The translations under genes were made by a program, and so were the position numbers. The notes below the pieces were generated by a model. It was not told the origin of the DNA, made no database searches, and worked only from the letters and a program-made list of their open reading frames with translations. A DNA stretch of 64,000 nt, taken from the NCBI RefSeq assembly GCF_900104695.1, contig NZ_FNSW01000001.1:1736001-1800000 (forward strand). The letters run 5' to 3'. Source of the DNA: Paenibacillus sp. GP183 (lineage in GTDB: Bacteria > Bacillota > Bacilli > Paenibacillales > NBRC-103111). Of the stretch, positions 41,903-51,734 are shown piece by piece (the stretch's first letter is position 1; every line of letters begins with the position of its first letter).

Positions 41903-43708
41903 TTAATTGGAAAGAGGGCTTTTCAGCTCGGTGACCTCGAATAATTTGAGTGCAACCGTCTTGCCCTTCATCATTTTTTCACCGGCAAAATTGTACTCAA
42001 AGTGTTCCTTGGTCCGATCATAAGTAGATTCCGATACAAGAATTTGGTGAGCTGTCGTATTCGACTCAATTCTCGCCGCAATGTTCACATTATCTCCGAT
42101 AGCTGTATAGTCCACACGAAGGTAGGAACCAATGTTTCCTACAACTACTTCCCCCGTATTGATCCCAATACCGACACTGACAACCACATTATATTTTTCT
42201 TTGATTCTATTTCTTACATCTTCCATGCCGCGCTGAATATCATAGGCAGTTTTAACCGCGTAGTATTCATGATTGGGTACATCAAGTGGAGCATTGAACA
42301 GAATCATGGCAGCGTCACCGATAAATTTATCAATAGTTCCATGGTTCTCCAAAGCTTTTTCAGTGATCAAGTTGAACATCGTATTTAAGAAATCTACGAC
42401 TTCTGCGGGCTGTAATTTTTCCGACAAGGTTGTGAATCCGCGAATATCCAGGAACAGAATGGAGAGCTCCTTGTTGATCCCGCCCAGCTCAATTTCCCGG
42501 TCGTTGCTTGCGATCTCTTTAACAAGCTCTGGAGAGATGTATCTTCCGAACTGCTTGGTGATAAAGTTTTTATTCTTCGTCTCAAAATAAGTCTTGATCG
42601 CGATATTCACCAAGTAAGCAAGAATAACAGCCGTCAAAGGATAAGTCGCATCAAAAATAAGGGTATTGTTCACATATAAGTAATATTGGGCTACAAGAAG
42701 AACGATGACTATCAAGAAGACCAATACAACACTCCATATAGAAGACTTAAGCCGCCAAGTAAAGTATCCTGCTATAAGGGCCAGCAAGATCATGATCAAG
42801 AACAGCCACATATCGGAAGTAAAGGTAATGAGTTCACCTGCCAGGATCTGATTTAAAATATTGGCATGGGCATAAACCAGATTCATGTGATTTTCAATTG
42901 GAGTGATACCCTGGTCCGATCCTGGGGCTGTATACCCAACTAACACAATCCGATCTTTAAATATTTTTGAAGGAACGGTGCCTTCAAGGACCTTATGATA
43001 GGAAACATTCTCAAAATCCTTTTGTACCGCGTCATATTTGATCAGCGTTTCAGTTTTGGGCCTGTCCCCCGTGGGCTGAGCATTGAGAAAAGGCTTAATA
43101 TCCGCACCTGCCATTTCAGCCAGCTTCAAGGCAAAGGATGAATAAACGCCTTGCGGAGTGTCGATTTGCAGCCATGTTCTTCGAATCACACCATCCGGAT
43201 CAAATACTGCGTTGATGTGTGCCGGTACAGTTTTGAAGTCAGCTAAAGGGGTAACTATTTTATCTGTATGTATGAGCTTGCCTTTCTGAACAATGGTTGA
43301 GCGACTTATGGTCCCCTCCAAATCTGCATGGGAAGGAAAAATTATGTTGTTGTATTTTTTTGAAATCGCCGAAACTAAAGCATCACTGGCCGGATTGTTA
43401 CTCTGGGTATATAATTCAATATCAAAAGCTATCGCTTTTGCTCCGCCGTCCTCGAGCTTTTGAATAAGATCACTGTACAGTTTTCGATCCCAGGGGTAGG
43501 GCCCCAGCTTTTGCAGGGATTCCGTATCGATCGTAACCAGGAGAATATCCCCGGCAGGTGCATGGGACATCCCGTTCTTCATATTAAAATCAAAAAGCGA
43601 ATTGCTTATGGTACTAAGCGCCCCCGAGAGAAATAGAAGGGAACATAGCAGCACCAAGCAAATATTTCCTACTAGCAAAGTCATCGTTTTTTCCGATAGT
43701 TTCTTCAT
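41903..43708 (-). CDS. CHASE2-domain class III adenylate/guanylate cyclase
   Basis: About 601 aa. An N-terminal helix (about 12-35) leads into an extracytoplasmic CHASE2 sensor (about 40-300: VTIDTESLQKLGPYPWDRKL, AKAIAFDIELYT). Three transmembrane helices (about 305-385) precede a class III cyclase domain (about 415-590). Metal Asp residues occur in FLDIRGFTTLSEK and FIGDAAMILFNAP; the purine-contact Lys is in IDKFIGD; RVDYTAIGDNVNIAARIES supplies the second purine residue and the transition-state Asn/Arg. The enzyme thus looks active, probably making cAMP. I prefer ATG 43708 (AAGGGTGGG 11 bases away); TTG 43717 is close behind it. FecR + CHASE2 cyclase pairs are familiar in cyanobacteria but rare in Bacillota. 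Confidence 0.92.
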   Translation of the reverse strand: MKKLSEKTMTLLVGNICLVLLCSLLFLSGALSTISNSLFDFNMKNGMSHAPAGDILLVTIDTESLQKLGPYPWDRKLYSDLIQKLEDGGAKAIAFDIELYTQSNNPASDALVSAISKKYNNIIFPSHADLEGTISRSTIVQKGKLIHTDKIVTPLADFKTVPAHINAVFDPDGVIRRTWLQIDTPQGVYSSFALKLAEMAGADIKPFLNAQPTGDRPKTETLIKYDAVQKDFENVSYHKVLEGTVPSKIFKDRIVLVGYTAPGSDQGITPIENHMNLVYAHANILNQILAGELITFTSDMWLFLIMILLALIAGYFTWRLKSSIWSVVLVFLIVIVLLVAQYYLYVNNTLIFDATYPLTAVILAYLVNIAIKTYFETKNKNFITKQFGRYISPELVKEIASNDREIELGGINKELSILFLDIRGFTTLSEKLQPAEVVDFLNTMFNLITEKALENHGTIDKFIGDAAMILFNAPLDVPNHEYYAVKTAYDIQRGMEDVRNRIKEKYNVVVSVGIGINTGEVVVGNIGSYLRVDYTAIGDNVNIAARIESNTTAHQILVSESTYDRTKEHFEYNFAGEKMMKGKTVALKLFEVTELKSPLSN

Positions 43709-43883
43709 ACTAAACAAGACCCACCCTTATCATTATTTAAAAACATCTGAAGCTTATATGTATGAGTAAAATACCTGCATGTTTGTCGAATAATGTCCGA
43801 AAACCTAGGTACATTAGCATAATATCATAGGTCCAGCTTTTAAAGAAGATAATTTAAATAAGCCTTTGTAAATTTTGTAAATG

Positions 43884-43913
43884 AAAAAGAGACCGTCCAA
43901 AGGACAGCCTCTT
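43884..43913 (-). terminator. Terminator of the ferredoxin gene
   Basis: AAGAGGCTGTCC-TTT-GGACGGTCTCTT on the minus strand, followed by TTTT, 17 bp after the ferredoxin stop. Confidence 0.85.
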
Positions 43914-43929
43914 AACTGTTTATCTTTAT

Positions 43930-44223
<294 letters not shown>

Positions 44224-44244
44224 TCAAATCAAAAAATTTTGGGG

Positions 44245-44745
44245 TTAGGGGTTAAGGGCCAAAATAAAATCTACAATTAACTGCGGATTGTTCAAATTCA
44301 GCACAGGGATAGACTTATGTGAAAAGTCCATATCGGTGGCTATCGCGATCGGCTGCACTTCAAGCTCTTCAAGATGAGCTAGGATGTCGCGTTGACCTTC
44401 GGTCCGAAAGACAATGATCTTGGGATGTCCAGCCATTTTGAAGCCTTCAATAAGTATATAATCCATCGACTCTAATGAAGCAATCAGCTTTTCAATTTTG
44501 AAATCGGCTTGTTTTTCAAAGGTGTGAAGTCCATCGGGTGAAACCGTTATAACAGAATCAGCGCCTTTTTGAATGAACAATGTGGAATCGGCACCAGTCT
44601 CTTCTTTATAGTGTCCATGTGCGTCATGTTTAATAACGGCAACCTGATAATCCTTCATCTTAAGGAGATGCAGCACACTGGAAATGATGGTTGTCTTGCC
44701 GCTGCCCGAATATCCCGCAAAACCAATTACTTTGGTCATTGGCAT
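44245..44745 (-). CDS. mobB: Molybdopterin-guanine dinucleotide biosynthesis protein B
   Basis: 166-aa P-loop GTP-binding adapter. Walker A AGYSGSGKTTIISSVL (about 10-25), AVIKHDAHGHYKEETGADS (about 36-54) and ILIEGFKMAGHPKIIVFR (about 97-114) mark MobB, which assists MobA in adding GMP to molybdenum cofactor. It abuts dinB (start at 44745, dinB stop at 44746-44748), with the ribosome-binding site inside dinB. No mobA or other moa/moe gene is near. It could also be a side product of operon drift. Confidence 0.92.
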   Translation of the reverse strand: MPMTKVIGFAGYSGSGKTTIISSVLHLLKMKDYQVAVIKHDAHGHYKEETGADSTLFIQKGADSVITVSPDGLHTFEKQADFKIEKLIASLESMDYILIEGFKMAGHPKIIVFRTEGQRDILAHLEELEVQPIAIATDMDFSHKSIPVLNLNNPQLIVDFILALNP

Positions 44746-46050
44746 TCACTGCTCCTTGTCTTCTGCATCCAGTGGGTTGTTCTTTAGATGATCCATCTGC
44801 AAAGAGGTGCCTCTCGCTTTATGATTCCTCAGCATGGTCGAGGGATCATCACCCATCATCCCGGCGGTAAGGATCGCATTTTCACCATATTTATCGCGAA
44901 GCGAGTCCATGATTTGGTTCAAACGGTCTTTTTTAGGGTCTTTCTCATAGTCAAACAAATCAAGCTGAATAGCTGAATCTTCCTTCGCTGTTAAATTCTG
45001 CAGTGTCACACCCAATAGCCGAATCGGCTTGCCTTTAGCCCAATGCTGGTCAAACAGCTTACAGGCGGTCCGGTAAATCTCATCCATATGCTCGGTTGGA
45101 GTCGGCAATGTCTGCGAACGAGTTATCGTTTTCATATCTGGATCTCTTACCGTAATTTGAACGGTAGCTGCAACCAGCTTTTGCTTGCGAAGCCTCCTCG
45201 CCACTTGGTCGGATATATTGAGAAATACACGGTTCACTTCATCTTGTTCCCTATAATCATACGGAAGAGTTGTGGTATGCCCAATGGATTTACTTTGTTC
45301 ATGCTCCGGATTTACAGAGGAACCATCATGGCCATTCGCCGATTGCTTCAGCCAACTGCCAACTATCCCAAAATGCTTGGTGAGCTTCTCTTCATCAGTA
45401 TGAGCCAGCTGCCCGATTGTATTAATCCCCAGCTTCGTCAGCTTTTCCGCAGTCTTTTTGCCGATTCCATATAAATAGCCGCATGGCTTGTCCCACAGCA
45501 CAAAGGGAACATCGCGCAGGCGCAATACAAAAATCCCATTAGGCTTCTTCATATCGGATGCCATCTTGGCGAGCAGTTTGTTTGGAGCAATACCTATCGA
45601 GCAGGGAAGAGATATTTCTTCATATATCCGGCGCTGAATCAAGTTTGCAATTTCAAGTGGAGATCCAAACTGTTTGGATCCTGTAATATCTACAAAACAT
45701 TCATCTATGGACATGGATTCTACTAATGGAGAATAGCTGTACACGATTTGCATAAAACGGCGGGAAAATTGGCGATAGAGATCAAAGTCGGGTTTAATGA
45801 GGATTAAATCCGGACATAACTGCAGCGCCTGCCTCACTTGCATGCCGGTTTTGACACCTTTTACCCTTGCAGCATAGGACGATGTCACGATAATCCCTCT
45901 GCGCAGCTCCACGCTTCCTGCAACGGCTATCGGCTTGCCGCTGTATAGACCAGGCTCTACCGCCTCATGGACGGAACAATAAAAGGCGTTCATATCAATA
46001 TGCAGAACAACCTTGCCCTGTTTGGGATAAAACTCGTTTTCCTGCTTCAT
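44746..46050 (-). CDS. dinB: DNA polymerase IV (Y-family)
   Basis: 434 aa. Catalytic Asp in VVLHIDMNAFYCSVHEAV (about 14-31) and Asp-Glu in ESMSIDECFVDITG (about 112) are intact. The helix-hairpin-helix thumb (LYGIGKKTAEKLTKLGI, about 194) and little-finger domain follow. QLDLF (about 374) is the beta-clamp binding motif. A final 60 residues form a charged tail. Function: error-prone translesion synthesis. The next gene downstream is mobB. No LexA box was seen in the short upstream region. Confidence 0.93.
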   Translation of the reverse strand: MKQENEFYPKQGKVVLHIDMNAFYCSVHEAVEPGLYSGKPIAVAGSVELRRGIIVTSSYAARVKGVKTGMQVRQALQLCPDLILIKPDFDLYRQFSRRFMQIVYSYSPLVESMSIDECFVDITGSKQFGSPLEIANLIQRRIYEEISLPCSIGIAPNKLLAKMASDMKKPNGIFVLRLRDVPFVLWDKPCGYLYGIGKKTAEKLTKLGINTIGQLAHTDEEKLTKHFGIVGSWLKQSANGHDGSSVNPEHEQSKSIGHTTTLPYDYREQDEVNRVFLNISDQVARRLRKQKLVAATVQITVRDPDMKTITRSQTLPTPTEHMDEIYRTACKLFDQHWAKGKPIRLLGVTLQNLTAKEDSAIQLDLFDYEKDPKKDRLNQIMDSLRDKYGENAILTAGMMGDDPSTMLRNHKARGTSLQMDHLKNNPLDAEDKEQ

Positions 46051-46228
46051 TGTTCAGGTCCCCAAGGAGAAACAGAATAAAAAGACACTTCAAGCATACA
46101 ATTTGAGTAACTTGAAATCAAGGCAGCCAATACACCCATTTTTTGAAAATAACAACTATCTGCTCTTCAAATATGATATAATCACTAATTATAATTTGAT
46201 GCTTTCATTGCAATGAAGGAGGACAAAC

Positions 46229-47848
46229 ATGGAAAATTCCGTCAAAATCTTCGATACCACACTCAGGGACGGCACACAAGGTGAAGGCATTAGTTTATCA
46301 GTCGAGGATAAAATCAAAATTGCCCGCAAGCTGGACGAGCTTGGGGTTCATTATATTGAAGGCGGTTGGCCGGGAAGCAACAGCAAGGATATTGAGTTTT
46401 TCGATAGAGTTCGCGGCATGACCTTCCGCAATGCGAAGATTACCGCATTCGGCAGCACCAGACGCAAGGATTCCCGGGCAGAGGATGACATTAATTTGAA
46501 TCGTCTGATCGAATCCGGAGTTACGGTGGCTACCATCTTCGGCAAGTCATGGGATTTCCATGTTCACACTGCCATTCAGACAACATTGGAAGAAAACCTG
46601 GCCATGATTTACGACTCCATCCGCTATTTAAAGAGCAAGGGTTTGGAAGTCATCTACGATGCCGAGCATTTCTTTGACGGGTATAAAAATAATCCCGCTT
46701 ACGCATTGCAGACTATCCAAAAAGCTCAGGATGCAGGAGCAGATTGGATTGCTTTGTGCGATACAAACGGAGGATCCTTGCCTGGAGAAATCACGGCGAT
46801 CGTGACTGATATTCAGCAATACATCCAGACCCCTCTTGGCATCCATGCCCACAATGATTGTGAGCTGGGAGTGGCTAACAGTCTTGCTGCTGTGTCGGCA
46901 GGGGCAAGACAGGTACAAGGTACCATCAACGGGTATGGAGAGCGCTGCGGCAATGCAAACCTGAGCTCGATCATTCCGAATCTGCAAATTAAGCTGAGCT
47001 ATGATGTCATTAGTGAGGAACAATTGAAGTCGCTCACGCTCGTTTCCCGATATGTGAGTGAAATTGCCAACATGCATATGCCCGTCAATCAGCCTTATGT
47101 CGGCAACGCAGCATTTGCCCACAAAGGCGGCATTCATGTTTCAGCCATTTTGAAATCAGCCAGCACCTATGAACATATTGTTCCGGAACTAGTAGGTAAC
47201 AAACAACGTGTGCTTGTCTCTGAATTAGCTGGACAAAGCAATGTACTTGTGAAGGCACAGGAAATGCATCTGGATTTTAACAACGAAACTCAGAAAACCA
47301 AAGAAGTCATAGAGCGCATCAAAAATCTAGAGCACCAAGGATATCAATTTGAAGGAGCCGACGCTTCTTTGGAACTGCTGCTTCGTGATGCTTTCGAGGG
47401 CTTGGAAGAGATTTTCACCTTGGAGTCGTTTAAAATGATCATGGAAAAAACGGCAAATCAATCCGTGTCTGCCGAAGCGATCGTGAAGGTCCGTGTACAT
47501 GGACAAACCATTTATACCGCGGCCGAAGGAAATGGTCCAGTCAATGCCCTGGACAATGCGCTTCGCAAAGCGCTGATCCAGCATTATCCGGATATTGAAA
47601 ACGTTCATTTATCCGATTATAAGGTCCGTGTGCTTGATGAAAAGGATGCTACCGCAGGGAAAGTCCGTGTGTTAATGGAATCAACGGATTTCAACACCAC
47701 ATGGAGTACATTAGGTGTTTCCAGCAATATTATTGAGGCGAGCTGGTATGCTCTGGTCGACAGCTTGCGTTATGCGCTCATCGGCAGGAAACATGTTGCG
47801 CCACTCAACAATGAGCACCAGGAGCGACTCGGATTGGTTAATCATTAA
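46229..47848 (+). CDS. cimA: (R)-citramalate synthase
   Basis: 539 aa. DRE-TIM metallolyase family: FDTTLRDGTQGEGISLSVED (about 8-27) with GSTRRKD (about 76), HIS metal motif HAHNDCELGVANS (about 208), GYGERCGNANL (about 236), then a LeuA allosteric dimer domain (about 410-530). It condenses pyruvate and acetyl-CoA to citramalate, the threonine-independent route to isoleucine. No leu or ilv gene is near. ATG 46229 follows GAAGGAGGACAAAC; a strong terminator at 47862-47911 ends it. Confidence 0.92.
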   Translation: MENSVKIFDTTLRDGTQGEGISLSVEDKIKIARKLDELGVHYIEGGWPGSNSKDIEFFDRVRGMTFRNAKITAFGSTRRKDSRAEDDINLNRLIESGVTVATIFGKSWDFHVHTAIQTTLEENLAMIYDSIRYLKSKGLEVIYDAEHFFDGYKNNPAYALQTIQKAQDAGADWIALCDTNGGSLPGEITAIVTDIQQYIQTPLGIHAHNDCELGVANSLAAVSAGARQVQGTINGYGERCGNANLSSIIPNLQIKLSYDVISEEQLKSLTLVSRYVSEIANMHMPVNQPYVGNAAFAHKGGIHVSAILKSASTYEHIVPELVGNKQRVLVSELAGQSNVLVKAQEMHLDFNNETQKTKEVIERIKNLEHQGYQFEGADASLELLLRDAFEGLEEIFTLESFKMIMEKTANQSVSAEAIVKVRVHGQTIYTAAEGNGPVNALDNALRKALIQHYPDIENVHLSDYKVRVLDEKDATAGKVRVLMESTDFNTTWSTLGVSSNIIEASWYALVDSLRYALIGRKHVAPLNNEHQERLGLVNH

Positions 47849-47861
47849 TGACTGCGGAAAC

Positions 47862-47911
47862 AAAGCAAGAAGCTCCCCTCTAACGAACTGCGGGGGAGCT
47901 TCTTGCTTTTT
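47862..47911 (+). terminator. Strong terminator of cimA
   Basis: AAAGCAAGAAGCTCCCC pairs with GGGGAGCTTCTTGCTTT (17-bp stem), with a short T tract. The insertion sequence begins about 2 bases further on. Confidence 0.9.
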
Positions 47912-47912
47912 A

Positions 47913-49683
47913 AAACTACGATAGCACAATTAACAAACAGGATTTTCCTTTCTTTTGTCGAATACATAAGGGACAACAATTTCTCTAGGAGTTGACCCTT
48001 TTGCTTTCGAAAAATCGCCTCGGCGCCGCGCCGAAAATTTACTTCAGACCCGAAATGAAAAACTGCCCGCATTGCGGGATCAGATTAAAGCGTTCCCACA
48101 CTGCATGGAACAAGAAAATTTCAACACTCAGCGGCGTCATTCACGCTTGGAGCATGGCTTATGCCTGTCCCAACATAGACTGTCCGCACGCTGGTGTCAC
48201 GTACAAATCGGCTGAAGCGGAAGCGCTGAGTATGAAGCACTCCTCATACAGTTACGATGTGCTCTGTCTCGTCGGCGAACTGCGCTTCAAACAGCATCGC
48301 ACCTGCAAGGAGATTGCGGATACGCTAAATGAGCGCGGTATAGTGACGAGTGAAAGATACGCACAAACCTTATATGAACGGTATCAAACACTGCTAGCTG
48401 CAAGCCTTGACGATTACGTCAAACAAATCTTGGCGGAAACCACAGCACAGAATGGCGGCATCATCCTTTCCATGGATGGCGTCCAACCCGAAAAAGGAAA
48501 CGAGATGTTATACGTCATCCGAGAAGTATTTAGCGGCACGATTCTAGCGGCTCAGAACATGAAGAGCGGAGCCGCCGCCGAATTACGGACACTTATCGAT
48601 CCGATTATTGAACTGGGTTATCCCATCGTAGGGATTGTCAGCGACGGGCAGGTTTCCATCCGGCAGGCTTTCGAATCGCTCTTGCCTGATGTACCGTATC
48701 AGTACTGCCAATACCATTATCTGAAAGACATCGCAAAGCCTGTTGTGGATGCCGATCGCAAACTCAAAATGGAACTGAAAAAGAGCATGCGCGGCCTGCG
48801 GGATATAGAGCGAAAAATCGAGCAAGCCGAGAAAAAAGCAATCACGGAAGCACAGGCAAGCGCAAAAGCGAGTCCCCTTGCATTGAGCGATGCACCAGAA
48901 GCGCCCTCGTACAAGGAGGCCCAGGTGGCAAAGGGTTATGCCGCTGCAGTGCGCGCTTTACTCCTGGAAGATGGCGAACCACCACTTGATTTGCCCGGTA
49001 TGCTGATCTATGAACGAGCCCAGGCCATACAGGCGTCGCTACAGCGATGCTTGACTAAAAAAAGAGCCTCATCTTCTTCAGGGTATGGTCAGAATTTTCA
49101 GTAAACTAGACGAACTTGGGGTCCTTTATGAAACCGTATGTCGCTGGGCAAAGCCGATTTCACATATAGCGGCGGCGTTGGAGCCGGAAGTAGACAAGAC
49201 CAGCGAAACGGCTGAATGGGAAATGACTCATGTGCTGAACTGGCTCAAACAGACGTATTCCGACGAGACCGATGCTCCCATGGTCGACAATGTGATCCGC
49301 TACTCTCGCGGGTTCTGGAAAGGGTTGTTTACCTGCTACGACCACTATTACCTCCCGCGAACGAACAACGATCTGGAGCAATTTTTTCGGCGGACGAAAT
49401 CTTGCCATCGTCGGATCACAGGTCTTCGGAATTGGAATAGTTACATCATACGTAACGGAGAAATGATTGTACTTGTTGATGATGCGCTTCGTCAGAAGCA
49501 CGTCGTCGCCCGTTTACGAACCGTGAGCTATGAAACCTATACAATGCGCAAAGCACAATGGAGCGAACGACTATCCGAAAGCGTTCAACGAAGACGGTTT
49601 AATCGCAATCCCCACAATTTTCTGCAACAACTGGAGAATCAATGGGATCAAGTGGTAGTTTGTTGATTGTGCCGTCGTAGTTT
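47913..49683 (+). mobile_element. Insertion sequence with 26-bp terminal inverted repeats
   Basis: The left end AAACTACGATAGCACAATTA... (47913-47938) and the reverse complement of the right end (49658-49683) agree at 23 of 26 positions. The element is about 1771 bp and holds one transposase gene, broken by a frameshift. It sits in the tail of the cimA terminator. The flanks are T/A-rich on the left and A-rich on the right, and no clear target duplication can be read. Family not assigned. Confidence 0.85.
48001..49666 (+). pseudogene. Zinc-ribbon DDE transposase, frameshifted at an A7 run
   Basis: The N-terminal frame (TTG 48001, AGGAG 9 bases away) gives a zinc ribbon (CPHCGIRL, CPNIDCPHAG), helical DNA-binding part and catalytic Asp motifs SMDGVQP (about 157) and VSDGQVSIRQA (about 217), with CQYHYLKDI. 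It stops at 49104. The rest (TNNDLEQFFRRTKSCHRRIT, catalytic Glu) is in the +1 frame to 49666. The overlap contains ACTAAAAAAAGAG (49055-49067): with one A less the reading is LTKKEPHLLQGMVRIFSKLD without a stop. Thus a probable single-base insertion, or a sequencing error in a homopolymer. A programmed shift cannot be excluded. Confidence 0.8.
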
Positions 49684-49699
49684 AAAAAGGCATTTATCT

Positions 49700-50233
49700 T
49701 CAGCCATTAATTAAATGCTTGATCTTTTTATCAAGTTCATCACGAGGGAGGACGTTGATGACCTCTTGAATCACTCCGTTTTTATCAATCAAATAGCTCG
49801 TGGGAATGAACAGAAATCTGTACGTTTCGGCAGTCTTGCCATCTGGATCGAGGAGCACCGGAAAAGGATAGCCCTGATCTTTGGCAAATTTTTTCACATC
49901 TGCGAGCTTGTCGCTCTGAGTCACGTTGACGGCATACAGATCAAATTTGCCCTCGTACTTCTTATAGACATAGTTCAAATCTGGAGCTTCCTCTGCACAA
50001 GGACCACACCAGGACGCCCAAAAGTTAATCACCAAGGGCTTGTCTCTCGCACCGCCAACTTTATATTCAAGCCCATCCAAGCCCTTTACTGTAAAAAACG
50101 GAGCCAAATAATTTACTTTGGGAGCTTGCTCTGTCGGTAGAATGGTTTCTTTATGTTTATTTTCTATATTTGTATAAACGGTAAAACCCACAAGAAATAT
50201 CGCAATAGTTAAGACCAGAATGCTTCGTTTCAA
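49700..50233 (-). CDS. TlpA/ResA-like membrane-anchored thioredoxin
   Basis: 177 aa. An N-terminal helix (about 4-20) anchors it to the outer face. The redoxin fold carries INFWASWCGPCAEEAPDLN (about 69-87, WCGPC) and FIPTSYLIDKNGVI (about 142, cis-Pro). Relatives reduce cytochrome c apoproteins (ResA), or act in spore cortex or other thiol-disulfide exchange (StoA); I cannot tell which. TTG 50233 follows GGAGGCGGACAGG. Single gene, placed just after the insertion sequence. Confidence 0.9.
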   Translation of the reverse strand: MKRSILVLTIAIFLVGFTVYTNIENKHKETILPTEQAPKVNYLAPFFTVKGLDGLEYKVGGARDKPLVINFWASWCGPCAEEAPDLNYVYKKYEGKFDLYAVNVTQSDKLADVKKFAKDQGYPFPVLLDPDGKTAETYRFLFIPTSYLIDKNGVIQEVINVLPRDELDKKIKHLING

Positions 50234-50363
50234 CCTGTCCGCCTCCTTCCTCTATATTATCTCCAAATCCGGATAAATTCCAACATCTTGATTATGAACA
50301 ATGTATGGTTCCGTTCCCCATAGGAAAAAGTAAACTTACATCATGTTCGCAAAGGAGCTTATC

Positions 50364-51668
50364 ATGGAAAAAACCAAATCAAAAAAGCTTCTGATCGGTT
50401 TTGAAAGCGACATTCCCGACTCCGGCACAAAGGAACCAAAAGGTCAAAAAAAAGCCTCGGGCAAGGCAGACCAAGCAAAAGGGCATATTTGGGAGTTCAT
50501 TGCCATCGCAACGATTCCCATGGTTTTGGTTTTGGGCAATTCCATGCTTGTGCCGATTTTGCCGCAGCTGCAAAGCCAGCTTGGAATCAGCCGGTTTCAA
50601 AGCAGCCTTGTCATCACCTTGTTTTCCATTACAGCTGGTCTCATTATTCCGATCTCGGGCTATATGTCTGACCGATTCTCCAGAAAGTCGGTTATTATCC
50701 CTTCATTAATTGTCTATGGTGCGGCAGGAGTTCTTGCTGGATTCGGGGCCATATGGAAATCTTATACGATTGTCGTCATTGCCCGTACAATACAAGGTAT
50801 TGGCGCGGCTGGAACGGCTTCAATCGCTATGGCGCTCGTAGGGGACCTGTACAAGGGTGCAACCGAAAGCAAAGCATTAGGGCTGACGGAAGCATCGAAT
50901 GGCGCGGGGAAGGTGGTCAGCCCCATACTGGGCTCCTTATTGGCTTTATGGGTTTGGTTTGCTCCTTTTTTTGCCTTTCCCGTCTTTTGTCTTTTATCTT
51001 TATTAGCTGTAATTTTCATTCTAAAAGAGCCCAAGAAAAGTAATGAACCTCCAAAGCTCAGAGCCTATATTCAGCAAATTGGCAGCATCCTAAAAGAGAA
51101 GGGAAAGTGGTTGATTCCTTCCTTTTTCGCCGGATCCCTCGCGCTATTTATATTATTCGGTGTGCTCTTTTATTTATCCGATACCCTCGAGAAACCCCCT
51201 TATAATATTGACGGAGTCAAAAAGGGATTTGTGCTTGCCATTCCATTACTGTGCATGGTGGCCACATCCTATACCACAGGCGCACTTATCAAAAAGAACG
51301 GCACTTTGATGCGCTGGTTAATGAATATAGGTCTTGGCATCATGACCGTTTCCCTGGCTTTAAGCATTTTCTTTTTCAATAATTTATATATCTTCATTGG
51401 TTTATTGTCTTTAAGCGGAATTGGCACCGGCCTTCTTCTCCCCTGTTTAAATACGATGATCACCGGTTCAGTGGAAAGAGAACAGCGCGGCATGATCACC
51501 TCGATATACAGCAGCCTGCGCTTTATTGGGGTTGCCTTTGGTCCTCCTATTTTTGAATGGATGATGAAAATTTCGAATCAAATCGTCTTTATTACCGTCT
51601 CATCGCTTGCTTTTATCACATTGGGGCTGGTTTTTTTTCTAATTAAGCCAAAGGGGAAAATTGCATAG
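50364..51668 (+). CDS. MFS-family exporter
   Basis: 434 aa from ATG 50364 (AAAGGAG six bases away); the in-frame ATG 50343 precedes the ribosome-binding site. A Lys-rich N-terminal tail of about 40 residues is cytoplasmic. Twelve helices follow. Helix 1 is MVLVLGNSMLVPILPQLQSQ, and the A-motif loop GYMSDRFSRKSVI (about 95) and GIGAAGTASIAMALVGD (about 150) fit drug or siderophore exporters of the YmfD/Bmr kind. Substrate unknown; no regulator gene is adjacent. Confidence 0.88.
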   Translation: MEKTKSKKLLIGFESDIPDSGTKEPKGQKKASGKADQAKGHIWEFIAIATIPMVLVLGNSMLVPILPQLQSQLGISRFQSSLVITLFSITAGLIIPISGYMSDRFSRKSVIIPSLIVYGAAGVLAGFGAIWKSYTIVVIARTIQGIGAAGTASIAMALVGDLYKGATESKALGLTEASNGAGKVVSPILGSLLALWVWFAPFFAFPVFCLLSLLAVIFILKEPKKSNEPPKLRAYIQQIGSILKEKGKWLIPSFFAGSLALFILFGVLFYLSDTLEKPPYNIDGVKKGFVLAIPLLCMVATSYTTGALIKKNGTLMRWLMNIGLGIMTVSLALSIFFFNNLYIFIGLLSLSGIGTGLLLPCLNTMITGSVEREQRGMITSIYSSLRFIGVAFGPPIFEWMMKISNQIVFITVSSLAFITLGLVFFLIKPKGKIA

Positions 51669-51734
51669 CTGAAATCCATGGCAAAATCTTGTATAATGAC
51701 ATCACTTTATCCATGTTAAGAGGAAGGTGATGGA

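Noticed and set aside
49055-49104. Programmed -1 frameshift in the transposase
   Set aside because: An A7 run is present, but the second frame is +1, not -1 relative to the first, and no stem-loop or internal Shine-Dalgarno supports a programmed event. Mutation or homopolymer error is simpler.
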